Program-made: the position numbers and the translations under genes
The notes under the pieces: model-generated
What the model saw: the letters and a program-made list of their open reading frames with translations, nothing else
Database searches by the model: none
What the model was told of the DNA's origin: nothing
Part shown: positions 36,484 to 45,696 of the stretch, in pieces
How positions within the stretch are numbered: the stretch's first letter is position 1
Layout: each line of letters starts with the position of its first letter
Source: Lactiplantibacillus xiangfangensis
GTDB taxonomy: Bacteria > Bacillota > Bacilli > Lactobacillales > Lactobacillaceae
Length of the DNA: 64,000 nt
Direction: 5' to 3'
Assembly: GCF_001438845.1 (NCBI RefSeq)
Contig: NZ_JQCL01000074.1
Location: 191,376-255,375 of the forward strand

Positions 36484-37802
36484 TTTTCAGCCTCCCAACG
36501 ACCTAAGCTGTGAATCGAATACTGGTCACGTTCATATTCAGGACGGGCAACCGTTGCCCGCAAAAAAGCTAGGTCGGTTTCTGGACCAACTAACTGAACC
36601 GCGTCTAACGCCCGTTGCAAATTTTGAACCGCAACCTGACGCGTCGGTCCCGTGACCATTAACTTAGCAATCAGCCCGTCATACATCGTTACCAGGTGGT
36701 CCCCCACCCGATAACCGGTGTCAACACGGACATCGGGTGACCAGTCCAACCGTTCAATCTTAGTTTGTCGAATCGGTAGTGTCGCCGTAATCCGTGCTTC
36801 AATCGCCGTACACTGGGGATGTAAGCCGACATTTGCGTCAACTTCAATGGGCAGTCCCGCAGCTTGCTTGATTTGCGCCTGCACGATGTCGATGCCCGTT
36901 GTTAACTCGGTCACACCGTGTTCAACTTGCAACCGGGTATTCATTTCCATAAAGTAAAAACGGCCATTTGAGAATAAGAATTCAACCGTCCCTAAGCTTT
37001 GGTAGTGCGTCCCAGCGAGTAATTGGCGCGTTAACTGATACAACTTCTGGCGCTGCTCAGTCGATAAAATGCTAGCCGGACTCTCTTCGATCACTTTTTG
37101 TTTGTGTAACTGCAAACTGCAGTCCCGATCGCCTAAAATCAGCAACCCCGTCGCCGTTCCGAGCACTTGCACTTCAATGTGTCGGGCGCGGTTAAGGTAG
37201 TGTTCTAAGTACATTGAATCATCTAAAAAAGACGCAACGGCTTCTTGACGCGCCGTTCGTAACTGCTGATGGAGTTTTTTGACGTCCGCAATCACGCGGA
37301 TGCCCTTACCGCCGCCACCATGACTCGCTTTTAAGACTAATGGAAAGCCCAGTCGTTGCGCCAGGGGCTTAATGCTGGTCCATCCAAGTCCTTGGAGTGA
37401 ATGCCCAGATAGAACGGGCACCCCCTGCTTGCGCGCAAAATCCTTAGCACGCGATTTATCACCCATGAGCTTGATCTGAACCGTCTGTGGTCCAATCCAC
37501 GTAATACCGCACTCGGCACACATCTCAGCAAACTCGGCATTTTCCGACAAAAAACCGTAACCAGGATGAATCGCATCTGCATGAGTGTTCAGGGCCGCCA
37601 TTAAAATTGCTTCGGCGTTTAGGTACGACGCACTCGCCGCGGCCGGGCCGATGCAGACCACCTCGTCGGCAAGCTGCGTATACCAAGCGCCCCGATCAGC
37701 CGTAGAGCAGACCGCGACCGTTTGAATATTTAGTTCCCGGCAGGCCTTAATGATTCGAACGGCAATCTCCCCGCGGTTGGCAATTAAAAGCTTGCGAAAC
37801 AT
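36480..37802 (-). CDS. accC: Acetyl-CoA carboxylase biotin carboxylase subunit
   Basis: A 440-residue ATP-grasp enzyme that carboxylates BCCP biotin with bicarbonate and ATP. Motifs: LLIANRGEIAVRIIKAC, the Gly-rich loop HGGGGKGIRVI, DCSLQLHKQKVIEESPA, and MEMNTRLQVEHGVTE. The canonical forms are CSIQRRHQK and NxRxQVEHPVTE, so two family positions differ (QRR to QLH, P to G). Catalytic Lys/Glu/Arg/Asn positions appear kept. Overlaps accD by four bases and lies two bases after accB. Confidence 0.94.
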   Translation of the reverse strand: MFRKLLIANRGEIAVRIIKACRELNIQTVAVCSTADRGAWYTQLADEVVCIGPAAASASYLNAEAILMAALNTHADAIHPGYGFLSENAEFAEMCAECGITWIGPQTVQIKLMGDKSRAKDFARKQGVPVLSGHSLQGLGWTSIKPLAQRLGFPLVLKASHGGGGKGIRVIADVKKLHQQLRTARQEAVASFLDDSMYLEHYLNRARHIEVQVLGTATGLLILGDRDCSLQLHKQKVIEESPASILSTEQRQKLYQLTRQLLAGTHYQSLGTVEFLFSNGRFYFMEMNTRLQVEHGVTELTTGIDIVQAQIKQAAGLPIEVDANVGLHPQCTAIEARITATLPIRQTKIERLDWSPDVRVDTGYRVGDHLVTMYDGLIAKLMVTGPTRQVAVQNLQRALDAVQLVGPETDLAFLRATVARPEYERDQYSIHSLGRWEAEK

Positions 37803-37804
37803 AC

Positions 37805-38194
37805 TTACCGGTCCTTTCGCACTGTAAATAGCGGTTGTTCAAATTCGACCGCCGTATCATCCGCCACTAAAACGGCCGTTAATTGGCCCGCAACGGGACT
37901 CGTTAACGGATTAAATAACTTCATACTCTCAATCTGACCAAGCTCCTGACCCGCTGTAACGGTCTGGCCGACTTTCAAATCACTGGCTAAGTGAACAACA
38001 CCCACCATCGGGCTTTTAACACTAACCTCAAGATTGTCCGCACTAGTTGCTGGTGCCGGCGACTGTCCCGTACCGTTAGGCGTCCCAAGCGACTTCGTGA
38101 CTTCAATTTCGAGTTCGCCAGCTTTGACCCGGATCTGTTGGTACCCTTCACGCGCATACTTTTCGACTAGTCGGTCTAAATCTTTTAATTCCAT
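37805..38194 (-). CDS. accB: Biotin carboxyl carrier protein
   Basis: A 129-residue carrier. The C-terminal biotinyl domain has SPMVGVVHLAS and the biotin Lys in ESMKLFNPLTSP (canonical AMKMMN; here ESMKLF, as in some LAB homologues). The N-terminal helical part (LEIEVTKSLG) is joined by a short Pro/Ser/Ala linker. Ten bases from the fabH stop; same operon. Confidence 0.93.
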   Translation of the reverse strand: MELKDLDRLVEKYAREGYQQIRVKAGELEIEVTKSLGTPNGTGQSPAPATSADNLEVSVKSPMVGVVHLASDLKVGQTVTAGQELGQIESMKLFNPLTSPVAGQLTAVLVADDTAVEFEQPLFTVRKDR

Positions 38195-38204
38195 AGTTGC
38201 ACCC

Positions 38205-39176
38205 CTACTTTTTGATCAAAACAGAACCATAGGCCAAGCCACCACCAAAAGCGGTCAACAGCGTCGGCCCGGTCATGTGATCAAAGGCTTCCGCCAAGGC
38301 CATCGCTACACCCGCTGAAGACGTGTTGCCCAGCCGTTCAACGTTATGTGGAAACTTGGTCATTGGTAACGCTAAGTTAGCCGCAATCTTTTCAATGATC
38401 CGCAAGTTCGCTTGGTGACAAATAACGTATTGTAACTCACTTGGTTGAACGTTCGCCGTCCGCAACAACGTCTTCATCTGTTCGGGAACCACGTTAGTTG
38501 CAAACTGAAAGACTTCGCGACCATTTTGATAAAAGGCATCGGTTTGTGGATAGTTGCTAGCGGCAACCTTAGTCAGCGGGCGCACACGGCCAGAGTGAAT
38601 GACTTCCGCATTCCCCTGGGTCTGCAATTTTTCCGCTAATAGACTATTTTCGTTAGCGTTTTCCGTCGCTTGCAGCAACGCGCCACCAGCACCATCGCCA
38701 AAGAACACCGCGGCGGTCCGGTCTTGAAAGTCCATCATCTTGGAATTCACTTCGGCACTAATCACCATCACATTCTGATACTGACCGCTCCGGATGAATT
38801 TATCAGCCGTTGCCAAACCAAACGTAAAGCCCGCGCAAGCGGCACTCATATCAAACGCAAAGGCGTTATCGGCACCAATGTTGGCCTGAACGATACAAGC
38901 GGTAGCCGGTGTTAACGCGTCTGGCGTGATCGTCGTCACGATAATGAGGTCAATATCGGTTGCGACCACGCCACTTTTGGTCAACAATTGGTGCGCAACT
39001 TGAGTGGCTAAATCCGACGTATTTTCTTGATCCATGGCAAAGTGCCGGGTCTTAATTCCCGTATGCGCCTGAATCCACTCATCACTAGTATCCATGATTG
39101 TCGCTAATTCATCGTTATCAACGACCCGTTCGGGAACGTACTGTCCCATCGCCGTGATTTTTGTATAAGTTGACAT
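38205..39176 (-). CDS. fabH: 3-oxoacyl-ACP synthase III
   Basis: Condenses acetyl-CoA with malonyl-ACP to begin fatty acid chains. The 323-residue protein has SAACAGFTFGLATAD (catalytic Cys), ICHQANLRIIEKIA (His) and LGNTSSAGVAMAL (Asn). ATG at 39176 is preceded by GGGGAATAAATAAA. First gene of the operon with accB-C-D-A. There is no fabD, fabG, fabF, fabZ or acpP in this cluster, so it probably supplements a main fab locus elsewhere. Confidence 0.95.
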   Translation of the reverse strand: MSTYTKITAMGQYVPERVVDNDELATIMDTSDEWIQAHTGIKTRHFAMDQENTSDLATQVAHQLLTKSGVVATDIDLIIVTTITPDALTPATACIVQANIGADNAFAFDMSAACAGFTFGLATADKFIRSGQYQNVMVISAEVNSKMMDFQDRTAAVFFGDGAGGALLQATENANENSLLAEKLQTQGNAEVIHSGRVRPLTKVAASNYPQTDAFYQNGREVFQFATNVVPEQMKTLLRTANVQPSELQYVICHQANLRIIEKIAANLALPMTKFPHNVERLGNTSSAGVAMALAEAFDHMTGPTLLTAFGGGLAYGSVLIKK

Positions 39177-39310
39177 TTTATTTATTCCCCGTTACTTTCT
39201 ATCTCGTTATCAAATCAATTATATTAATTTTATCAATAAAACCCCATTGGTCAAAGCCAGCGACCGCTTTTTTAGGCAAATCCTTATATTCGATCCCCGT
39301 AATAAATAAA

Positions 39311-39348
39311 ACAGTGACACCAACCGGTATAACGGTCAGCAATCACTG
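39311..39348 (-). terminator. Terminator of the orphan PTS IIA-IIB operon
   Basis: Minus strand CAGTGA...TCACTG outer stem with inner ACCG/CGGT pairing, followed by TTTTATTTATT. The rest of the gap to fabH shows no other element. Confidence 0.72.
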
Positions 39349-39357
39349 CTCACTTAA

Positions 39358-39873
39358 CTAATTAACGGGGGCTTCAAAGCCATTCTTAGTTAGCAATGGC
39401 ATGACGTCGACTTTCTTATCCGTCGGCACTTTCTGGGCAAAAATTGGTAGGCCCGCGGCATGAATCTTATACAGCGCATCGGCTTCAGCTGGACCGACCG
39501 CAATCGCGTTGGTCACCATGACCATCCCAGCCGTATAAGCTAAACTCCCAATGTCTACCCCGGTCGCGCTAAAATCAATTCCACCCGCAACTAGCCGGGC
39601 CATATTTTGTGGCGTGTCCGTTAACACTAATGGTTTGACCCCGTCAAATAACGGATTTCGATATATTTCAATCATTTTATCAACCGTGATGACATTCGCC
39701 TTGACCCCCGGCGGCGTGGCCTGGACAATCAACATCTTGCGTAACGTATCCTGCGCAACCGTATCCGACACCACTAAAATGCGGTTCGGGTTCACACTTC
39801 TAGTCCAAACGGTCGCAACCTGACCGTGTAGTAGGCGACTGTCAATCCGGGCTAAGCGGATTTCCATCGTCAT
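39358..39873 (-). CDS. Mannose-class PTS EIIB (separate gene)
   Basis: A 171-residue IIB-man domain protein, phosphorylated by IIA on the His in RIDSRLLHGQVATVWTRS (about residue 16). VNPNRILVVSDTVAQD and KVPTDKKVDVMPLL are further family matches. It lacks a cognate IIC/IID here, and in the place of MpoB-like proteins next to the LevR regulator, it may feed phosphate to or from the regulator rather than transport sugar itself. Overlaps the IIA gene by four bases. Confidence 0.9.
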   Translation of the reverse strand: MTMEIRLARIDSRLLHGQVATVWTRSVNPNRILVVSDTVAQDTLRKMLIVQATPPGVKANVITVDKMIEIYRNPLFDGVKPLVLTDTPQNMARLVAGGIDFSATGVDIGSLAYTAGMVMVTNAIAVGPAEADALYKIHAAGLPIFAQKVPTDKKVDVMPLLTKNGFEAPVN

Positions 39874-40289
39874 AGTATCTCATCTTTCTCGCTATCTTGA
39901 AGTAAATCGAGGTGTTTAATCCCAATCTTACCGGTTTCTTCCAAGTGCGCAATCACTTCGTTCAATGGTTTGTCCCGCACCGTATAGGCTTCAATCAGCA
40001 TCGGCAGGTTCAAACCAGTAATTAACCCCATCCGATCAACGTGTTCGGCAACGATTCGACTCGCCGCGTTGAACGGTGAGCCTCCCCATAAATCGACTAA
40101 AAACAAGACTTGATCATCGGCATCAAAACGAGCAACCGCCGCTGCTAGACTTTTACTTAAATCTTCAGGTTCTTCATCCAACTGGAAGGTCACAACTTGA
40201 ACTTTCTCCTGTGGTCCAAAAATCATGTAGGAAGAGTCCACTACCCCTTGAGCAAATTTACCATGACTGACTACGACAAATGCTAACAC
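39870..40289 (-). CDS. Mannose-class PTS EIIA (separate gene)
   Basis: A 139-residue IIA-man protein. The phospho-His is in FVVVSHGKFAQGV (residue ~10); LVDLWGGSPFNAASRIV is the other family motif. I chose GTG at 40289: GGAGGAGA lies just upstream, and the region above holds the sigma-54 promoter at 40333-40348. It forms an operon with the IIB gene after levR, like mpoAB-type sensors of man operons. Confidence 0.9.
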   Translation of the reverse strand: MLAFVVVSHGKFAQGVVDSSYMIFGPQEKVQVVTFQLDEEPEDLSKSLAAAVARFDADDQVLFLVDLWGGSPFNAASRIVAEHVDRMGLITGLNLPMLIEAYTVRDKPLNEVIAHLEETGKIGIKHLDLLQDSEKDEIL

Positions 40290-40332
40290 GAAAATCTCCT
40301 CCTTTTGATTTAACCCATTCATAGGAATAACA

Positions 40333-40348
40333 TGCAAGAAACGTGCCA
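40333..40348 (-). promoter_or_regulatory. Sigma-54 promoter of the orphan IIA-IIB genes
   Basis: TGGCAC (40343-40348), five bases, TTGCA (40333-40337) on the minus strand, an exact match to the -24/-12 consensus. It ends 10 bases below the levR stop and lies 44 bases before the IIA GTG. Confidence 0.88.
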
Positions 40349-40357
40349 ATTAGTGTA

Positions 40358-43204
40358 TCAACTAGCTACCACCTGCGCCTGATGCGTTTCTAATAATTGC
40401 ACAATGTAGTAATTTTCAGCATCCGAAAACGTGAGCTGGAGCTGATCACTGATTTGCTGATTGGCTTTTTGGACCACTGGGTACCACTTGGAAGCCATCA
40501 CACTGGGTAGCTCCTCAGTCGGTGCCGTAATCTCGTCCTTAATTGCCGTTCGTTCAAGTGCCCCAGCGAGGTGCATGATGAGATCAATCCGAAAAGCATT
40601 GCTCATATCGTTTGCAAGACTCGCTTCAATCGTTTCGCTATACTGCCACAGCAAGCTAATTAGTTTATGGGGATTCAAAAACGTAAAGTAGTCGCCCAAG
40701 TAACGTTCACATAATTCAGGCGTTAACGCTTGGCTTTCGACCACGTTACTCTGAGGCGAATCAATGCCCATTGCCAATTGGTCAATAAACTTCTCGCCAC
40801 CACCCTGTAGCAGTTCTTCAAGCGAAATAAACGGAACGTCCAAGGCCGGCTGCGTAATGCCAGTCGCCGCAATGATCTGATAGTTTTGTCCGATCTGCTT
40901 GATTCGAGTCGTCATGTTAACGACGGAAATCGGAAAGACCGTGATGCCTTCAATGAAGTTCTGCGCAAGCAAACTATCTAAGATCGACTTGATTCGTTCA
41001 GCGGTCCCAACGCCCGTTGCACAAATCGCCACAATTGCACGTTGCGCCGTATTATCCGTGGCAGCCGCTGGTTTAACCGACTTTTTCTGATCTTCGGTTG
41101 GCAGGTTCCGTGAAATCCGTGAGTACCCCTTAAAACCGACCAACTCCTGATAAATCGAATCTAAATCACTATCAATTAAGCTAGCTTTCCGAACAGCTTC
41201 CAAAACGACCGGGGTGGTAACCATATCAATCGTTCGAATGGCAATCCCCGTTTCGGATTGAATCCGTTCACCAAACGTTGTCAACGACCCCATGTCCACT
41301 AACAGCAGGACGCCGTTACCAGCATCCAGCGTCTGAACTTGTTTCTTTATGTGCGTGTAAGCAACGGTTGGGTCCATATCCAGCGGCATGTCAAAGGCGC
41401 GTACATCGTAGTCATCCAGTAATTGCCCCACCACTTGGGCCATCGATGACGCCGTACTCATTCCGTGCGCTGCGACTAACACGCCGACTTTGCCATTGAG
41501 TTGCATGGATTTTAAAGAAATCAACAAAATGGCTAAATAATAAACTTCTGATTGTGGAATTGGCAGGTGGTAGCGTTCTTCTAGTCCCTGCTTCAAGACT
41601 TCGGCCGCCTTGATTTCAGCCGGATATTCTTTGACCATGGCCAGCATATCAGAACTCATCTGCCGCATCGGTTTGCCCGCCTGAATACGCTTGATGAACG
41701 AACTGACGTGCAAACTAACCGCATAAATGAAGTTGTCCTTAAAGTTGTAACCGAGCATTTCTTGAATCGTTGCTTGGGCCGTCTTCGTAAAGTCAATAAC
41801 GTCTTGGTCAACAATTTCCGCTAACTTGTTTTCGGGTGAAACTTCCATCTGGGTCTGCTTATAAAACGACTTCAGGTGTAAATTGATATCCGTCGTGATA
41901 AACCGATTAATGTGTTCCTTATCGAGTCCCTCACGCCGCAATAGGGACGCTTTATCCCCAATAATTTCATATAAATTATACGGTAACTCATAGTTATCGT
42001 TCTTATTACGCATGGGTGTCGGCCCATCGTTAGGCTTGACGGTTAAGATTGGATCCAATAGTTCTGAAATGGCCCCTAGCTCATGGCGATTGGACGCCAC
42101 CGTCATGAGTCCGCTACGAATGTTTTGTGGGAGATCATCCATGGTGATGTTGATTTCACTATCGTTTTCAAGGCTATTCACAAAACCTTGGGCACAGACT
42201 AACTGGATGTTTGACTTTAACTGACCGACGTTCCCAAACGTTACGGAACCGAGTAACGCCTGAACGACGTCTTCAGTCAGTTTAATTTGTTTATTAATCC
42301 GGTTGGCTTCCAGTGATAATAAAGCCTTAAGTAATTCTAACCGTTCCTGCGCCGAGCGATTGTTAAACGCCGGTAATTGGATTGTAATCGGAATCCGCCG
42401 AACGAAGGTCTGTAGCAACGTACTCTCCGGATCTTCGGTCGTGGCACAGACTAACCGAACGTTGGCGTGGTGATTCTTTGACGTTTCCCCTAAGCGCGAA
42501 TAGGTCCCGTGATCCATAAAGTAAAAGATCATCTCTTGACCTTCCGGTGGTAGCCGGTGAACTTCATCGAGGAAGAGCATGCCGCCATCCGCTTCCTGAA
42601 TCAGCCCATCCTTATCTTCATTAGCCCCCGTAAAGGACCCTTTAACATAGCCAAACAGGTGTGACATCAATAATTCTGGGTTATGGGCGTAGTCCGCGCA
42701 ATTAAACGTGATTAATCCCTGAGCATTCGTCAGAACATCGTTGCCCTCCGCAAAACGATACATGGCGTTTGCAAAGTACGTCTTCCCGGAACCCGTCGGC
42801 CCAATGATCAACGTGTTCAATCCCCGCGGTGGATATAAAATTGCGGCCTTGGCCTGTTCGACTTGATTTGACAGGCTTTCATGGGACCCAATCATACTAT
42901 TGAAGATGTCCGGCTTCGGCGATTGAACGACACCTTGCCTCTTCTGAGAAGCGCTATTCTTTCCAGCATTCGCTACAGCGGCAGTCACCGGTTCAACCAC
43001 GTTTGATACCGCGGCAGACGCCTGTACGTAGTGCACTGGCCGGCCACTTAACTTATCCAGCTGGCCCTCTCGCACCAGTGCATTTAATTCTTTACTGACA
43101 TTGGATCGAGCTAACATCAAAGCGTTGGCCACCGCTTCGGTGGTTAATCCCTTCGCATCACTATGCTGACAGAGATAGTCAAATATCCGTGCTTTTCTGG
43201 TCAA
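40358..43204 (-). CDS. levR: Sigma-54-dependent PTS-controlled activator, LevR/ManR family
   Basis: A 948-residue multidomain regulator. Order: N-terminal winged helix (residues ~1-60); AAA+ sigma-54 interaction domain (~105-340) with Walker A GPTGSGKT, GSFTGA loop (GAFTGA variant) and Walker B MLFLDEVHRL; PRD1 (~430-560); EIIA-man-like (GVLVAAHGMSTASSM, ~585); EIIB-gat-like (VAICATGVGTAERI, ~730); and a C-terminal PRD2 (~825-940). HPr and EIIB phosphorylation switch activity. TTG at 43204 (AAAGGAG nine bases upstream) is preferred to the GTG at 43213. It directly precedes the IIA-IIB genes and probably drives both sigma-54 promoters of the window. Confidence 0.92.
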   Translation of the reverse strand: MTRKARIFDYLCQHSDAKGLTTEAVANALMLARSNVSKELNALVREGQLDKLSGRPVHYVQASAAVSNVVEPVTAAVANAGKNSASQKRQGVVQSPKPDIFNSMIGSHESLSNQVEQAKAAILYPPRGLNTLIIGPTGSGKTYFANAMYRFAEGNDVLTNAQGLITFNCADYAHNPELLMSHLFGYVKGSFTGANEDKDGLIQEADGGMLFLDEVHRLPPEGQEMIFYFMDHGTYSRLGETSKNHHANVRLVCATTEDPESTLLQTFVRRIPITIQLPAFNNRSAQERLELLKALLSLEANRINKQIKLTEDVVQALLGSVTFGNVGQLKSNIQLVCAQGFVNSLENDSEINITMDDLPQNIRSGLMTVASNRHELGAISELLDPILTVKPNDGPTPMRNKNDNYELPYNLYEIIGDKASLLRREGLDKEHINRFITTDINLHLKSFYKQTQMEVSPENKLAEIVDQDVIDFTKTAQATIQEMLGYNFKDNFIYAVSLHVSSFIKRIQAGKPMRQMSSDMLAMVKEYPAEIKAAEVLKQGLEERYHLPIPQSEVYYLAILLISLKSMQLNGKVGVLVAAHGMSTASSMAQVVGQLLDDYDVRAFDMPLDMDPTVAYTHIKKQVQTLDAGNGVLLLVDMGSLTTFGERIQSETGIAIRTIDMVTTPVVLEAVRKASLIDSDLDSIYQELVGFKGYSRISRNLPTEDQKKSVKPAAATDNTAQRAIVAICATGVGTAERIKSILDSLLAQNFIEGITVFPISVVNMTTRIKQIGQNYQIIAATGITQPALDVPFISLEELLQGGGEKFIDQLAMGIDSPQSNVVESQALTPELCERYLGDYFTFLNPHKLISLLWQYSETIEASLANDMSNAFRIDLIMHLAGALERTAIKDEITAPTEELPSVMASKWYPVVQKANQQISDQLQLTFSDAENYYIVQLLETHQAQVVAS

Positions 43205-43264
43205 CTTCGCCACTCCTTTACTTCACAGCGTATCAGTTTAAATCTATAACTTCAGTTGTGTTTA

Positions 43265-43270
43265 ATCTTA
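43265..43270 (-). promoter_or_regulatory. Extended -10 element of levR
   Basis: TGGTAAGAT on the minus strand, 60 bases upstream of the gene, with no clear -35. Confidence 0.45.
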
Positions 43271-43340
43271 CCACAGAGTGTATTGACACACTATCAATAT
43301 TCTTGAGAATCAGCTCTAATTGACAACGGTTTCAGTATCA

Positions 43341-43380
43341 CAAAAAAATAAACTATTAGACCAAGATCTAATAGTTTATT
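43341..43380 (-). terminator. Terminator after the DUF956 gene
   Basis: AATAAACTATTAGA (43347-43360) pairs with TCTAATAGTTTATT (43367-43380); a T-run follows on the minus strand. Confidence 0.88.
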
Positions 43381-43392
43381 CATCCGATTGAT

Positions 43393-43776
43393 TCACTTTA
43401 AATAGTCGTCTTTATCTTTACGTTTAAACGAACGACGTAAAACTTGGAAAAACGTTAGCGATTTGACGATTCGATCTGGTTTAATGTACTTACGGACAGC
43501 CCGTAATACCCGCTTAGGATCCTTAGATGAGAAAGTAAACAGCCCGTTTTTCTTTGTCTTAAAGGCAAAACGTGGAATCCACTTCCCGCCAAACATTACC
43601 GAAACAACAACCCGATCAACTTCATCCCAAGGAATCTGGATATAGTTTTTAACGTTACGATCATCATAGAACTCAAACCCCTTGTCGCCGACCATAATTT
43701 TGCCATAATCGGTTAATCCCATGTGGGAGTTTGCATCCATGACCAAATCAACTTTGTGATTGAGTGATTGAACCAT
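43393..43776 (-). CDS. DUF956 protein (ManO-like)
   Basis: A 127-residue protein always found at the end of mannose-PTS operons in lactic acid bacteria and listeriae. It contains MGLTDYGKIMVGDKGFEFYD and IPWDEVDRVVVSVMFGGKWIPRF (in pieces: KWIPRFAFKT), a PH-like/GRAM-like beta pattern. It is thought to be regulatory, its mechanism unknown. A terminator-like hairpin at 43855-43887 lies between it and the IID gene, so it is partly uncoupled. Confidence 0.88.
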   Translation of the reverse strand: MVQSLNHKVDLVMDANSHMGLTDYGKIMVGDKGFEFYDDRNVKNYIQIPWDEVDRVVVSVMFGGKWIPRFAFKTKKNGLFTFSSKDPKRVLRAVRKYIKPDRIVKSLTFFQVLRRSFKRKDKDDYLK

Positions 43777-43854
43777 TTATTTAAAACTCCATTTCTTTTA
43801 TTGATTACACCGATTATACGGCGCAAGCGCCGCCGATGCAAAACCACTATTACG

Positions 43855-43887
43855 AAAAAGGATGAACTCCATGAGTCCATCCTTTTT
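43855..43887 (-). terminator. Terminator-like hairpin after the IID gene
   Basis: AAAAAGGATGAACTC (43855-43869) and GAGTCCATCCTTTTT (43873-43887) pair with one mismatch and a 3-base loop; T-run on the minus strand. Confidence 0.78.
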
Positions 43888-43923
43888 CACCTAAGCCTAC
43901 GACTCAGATTTAAAAACCATTGA

Positions 43924-44838
43924 TTACATCACACCAATAACGTGCATTACAACCCCAAATACGAAGAGGCCAAGAATGATGATGATTGGTGAAACTTTCT
44001 TCTTGAGTAACCACATGCATAAGAAGGTCAAGAGTAAGGCAGCTAACCCAGGAATCAAAGTGTTTAAGTTATCTTGTAAGGTCGTTACCTTGTACTTGTC
44101 GAGTGAAAGACCAGCTTTTTGTTCAACTAAAGCCTTCTTGATTCCTTCACCACCTGAAGGCAAGTTAGCCCAGTCGATGAACGCACCCTTAGATTGCTTG
44201 ATGGTCGAAACCTTGACCGGACTGAAGTCCACGTTAACCCACCGTTCAATTAAGGCAGCTAAGATGAACATCCCTAAGATCGAAGCACCCTTAGTAATGT
44301 CTTGTAAAATACCACCAGATAAGTCTTCGGTAATCTTAGAACCGGCTTTATAACCGAATTCCTGAGTGTACCACATGAAGCCCATCCGGATAGCGTTCCA
44401 AACAACGAAATACAGGATTGGTCCCATGATATTACCAGCCATAGCAAGTGAAGCCGCTAAGGCCCCAACAATTGGCTTAACCGTGTACCAGAACACAGGG
44501 TCACCAACACCAGCCAGTGGACCCATCATCCCAACTTTAACCCCTTGAATCGTAACGTCATCAATGGGAGCCCCATTGGCACGTTCTTCTTCAAGCGCTA
44601 AGGTAACACCAATAACTGGTGAAGCCACGTATGGATGAGTGTTGAAGAATTCCAAGTGACGCTTCAAAGCAGCGGCACGGTCTTCTTTAGTTGTATATAA
44701 TTTCTTTAATGCTGGAATTAAGGAATAAGCCCAGCCACCGTTTTGCATACGTTCGTAGTTCCATGAACCTTGGAGGAACGTTGAACGCCACCAAACGCGC
44801 CGACGATCGGTTTTTGTTAATTTAACTTGATCAGCCAT
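43924..44838 (-). CDS. Mannose-class PTS EIID
   Basis: A 304-residue membrane component of the mannose/glucose transporter, working with IIC. It shows RRVWWRSTFLQGSWNYERM, MQNGGWAYSLIPALKKLY, HLEFFNTHPYVASPVIG and GDPVFWYTVKPIVGALAASL, all typical of ManZ/MptD. ATG at 44838 is preceded by GGAGG. Follows IIC by 18 bases. In lactococci and listeriae this protein with IIC is the receptor of class IIa bacteriocins. Confidence 0.96.
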   Translation of the reverse strand: MADQVKLTKTDRRRVWWRSTFLQGSWNYERMQNGGWAYSLIPALKKLYTTKEDRAAALKRHLEFFNTHPYVASPVIGVTLALEEERANGAPIDDVTIQGVKVGMMGPLAGVGDPVFWYTVKPIVGALAASLAMAGNIMGPILYFVVWNAIRMGFMWYTQEFGYKAGSKITEDLSGGILQDITKGASILGMFILAALIERWVNVDFSPVKVSTIKQSKGAFIDWANLPSGGEGIKKALVEQKAGLSLDKYKVTTLQDNLNTLIPGLAALLLTFLCMWLLKKKVSPIIIILGLFVFGVVMHVIGVM

Positions 44839-44856
44839 TATTAGTTTCCTCCTTCA

Positions 44857-45666
44857 TTAATACTTGTCGATGATGTCGCCAACTGGATCACCAGTATTGG
44901 CACCACCACCACCATTGCCAGAATTACCACTCTTTTCAAGGTGTAAGTAAACTAAGGCTAATGATACACCGATAGCACCTAAACCAATCAAAGTGATTTC
45001 ACTAACAGCGGCTAAGACGAAACCTAATGCAAAGAATGGCCACATTTCACGAGAAGCCATCATGTTGATAACCATCGCATACCCAACGGCAACAACCATA
45101 CCACCACCGATTGACAAACCATCAGTCAACCATGAAGGCATTGAGTTTAACATTGCTTTAACGGGGCCAGCACCAACGGCTAAGATAGCAGCGGCTGGAA
45201 TGGCAATCCGTAAACCTTGCATGCAGATAGCGATCCATTGCCAAATATCAATCTTAGTAAAGCTACCTTCTTCAGCAGCACGGTCCATAACATGGACGAT
45301 GATAGTTGCTAAAGTACGAGCAAGAATGGTTAATAATAAACCGGCAACAGCTAAAGGAACGGCGATCGCAATGGCGGAAGAAACTCCGGCACGGCCTTGG
45401 CCACCTAAAACTAAAATAATTGCAGATGCAATTGCGGCTAAAGCAGCATCGGGTGCAACAGCGGCACCGATGTTAGCCCAACCTAAGGCGATCATTTGTA
45501 GTGAACCACCTAAAATCATGCATGGTACTAATTGGCCGGTTACTAAACCGATTAACGTACATGCAATAACTGGTTGATGGAAATGGAATTCATCCAAAAT
45601 ACCTTCCATACCAGCTAAAAATGAGACCAGTACGACTAGAATCACTTGAATAAAATTCAAAGTCAT
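44857..45666 (-). CDS. Mannose-class PTS EIIC
   Basis: A 269-residue membrane component with about seven helices. GMEGILDEFHFHQPVIACTL, LGGSLQMIALGWANIGAAVAPD and VGYAMVINMM are characteristic of ManY/MptC. It forms the substrate channel with IID. It lies 30 bases after the IIAB gene with GGAGG before ATG. The C-terminal tail is Gly/Asn-rich (NSGNGGGGANTG). Confidence 0.96.
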   Translation of the reverse strand: MTLNFIQVILVVLVSFLAGMEGILDEFHFHQPVIACTLIGLVTGQLVPCMILGGSLQMIALGWANIGAAVAPDAALAAIASAIILVLGGQGRAGVSSAIAIAVPLAVAGLLLTILARTLATIIVHVMDRAAEEGSFTKIDIWQWIAICMQGLRIAIPAAAILAVGAGPVKAMLNSMPSWLTDGLSIGGGMVVAVGYAMVINMMASREMWPFFALGFVLAAVSEITLIGLGAIGVSLALVYLHLEKSGNSGNGGGGANTGDPVGDIIDKY

Positions 45667-45696
45667 GATTTAATCCTCCATTTTTCTTCTGATAAT

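Noticed and set aside
45003..45577. Long frame antisense to the EIIC gene
   Set aside because: EIIC is clearly coding; the antisense frame follows from its codon bias.
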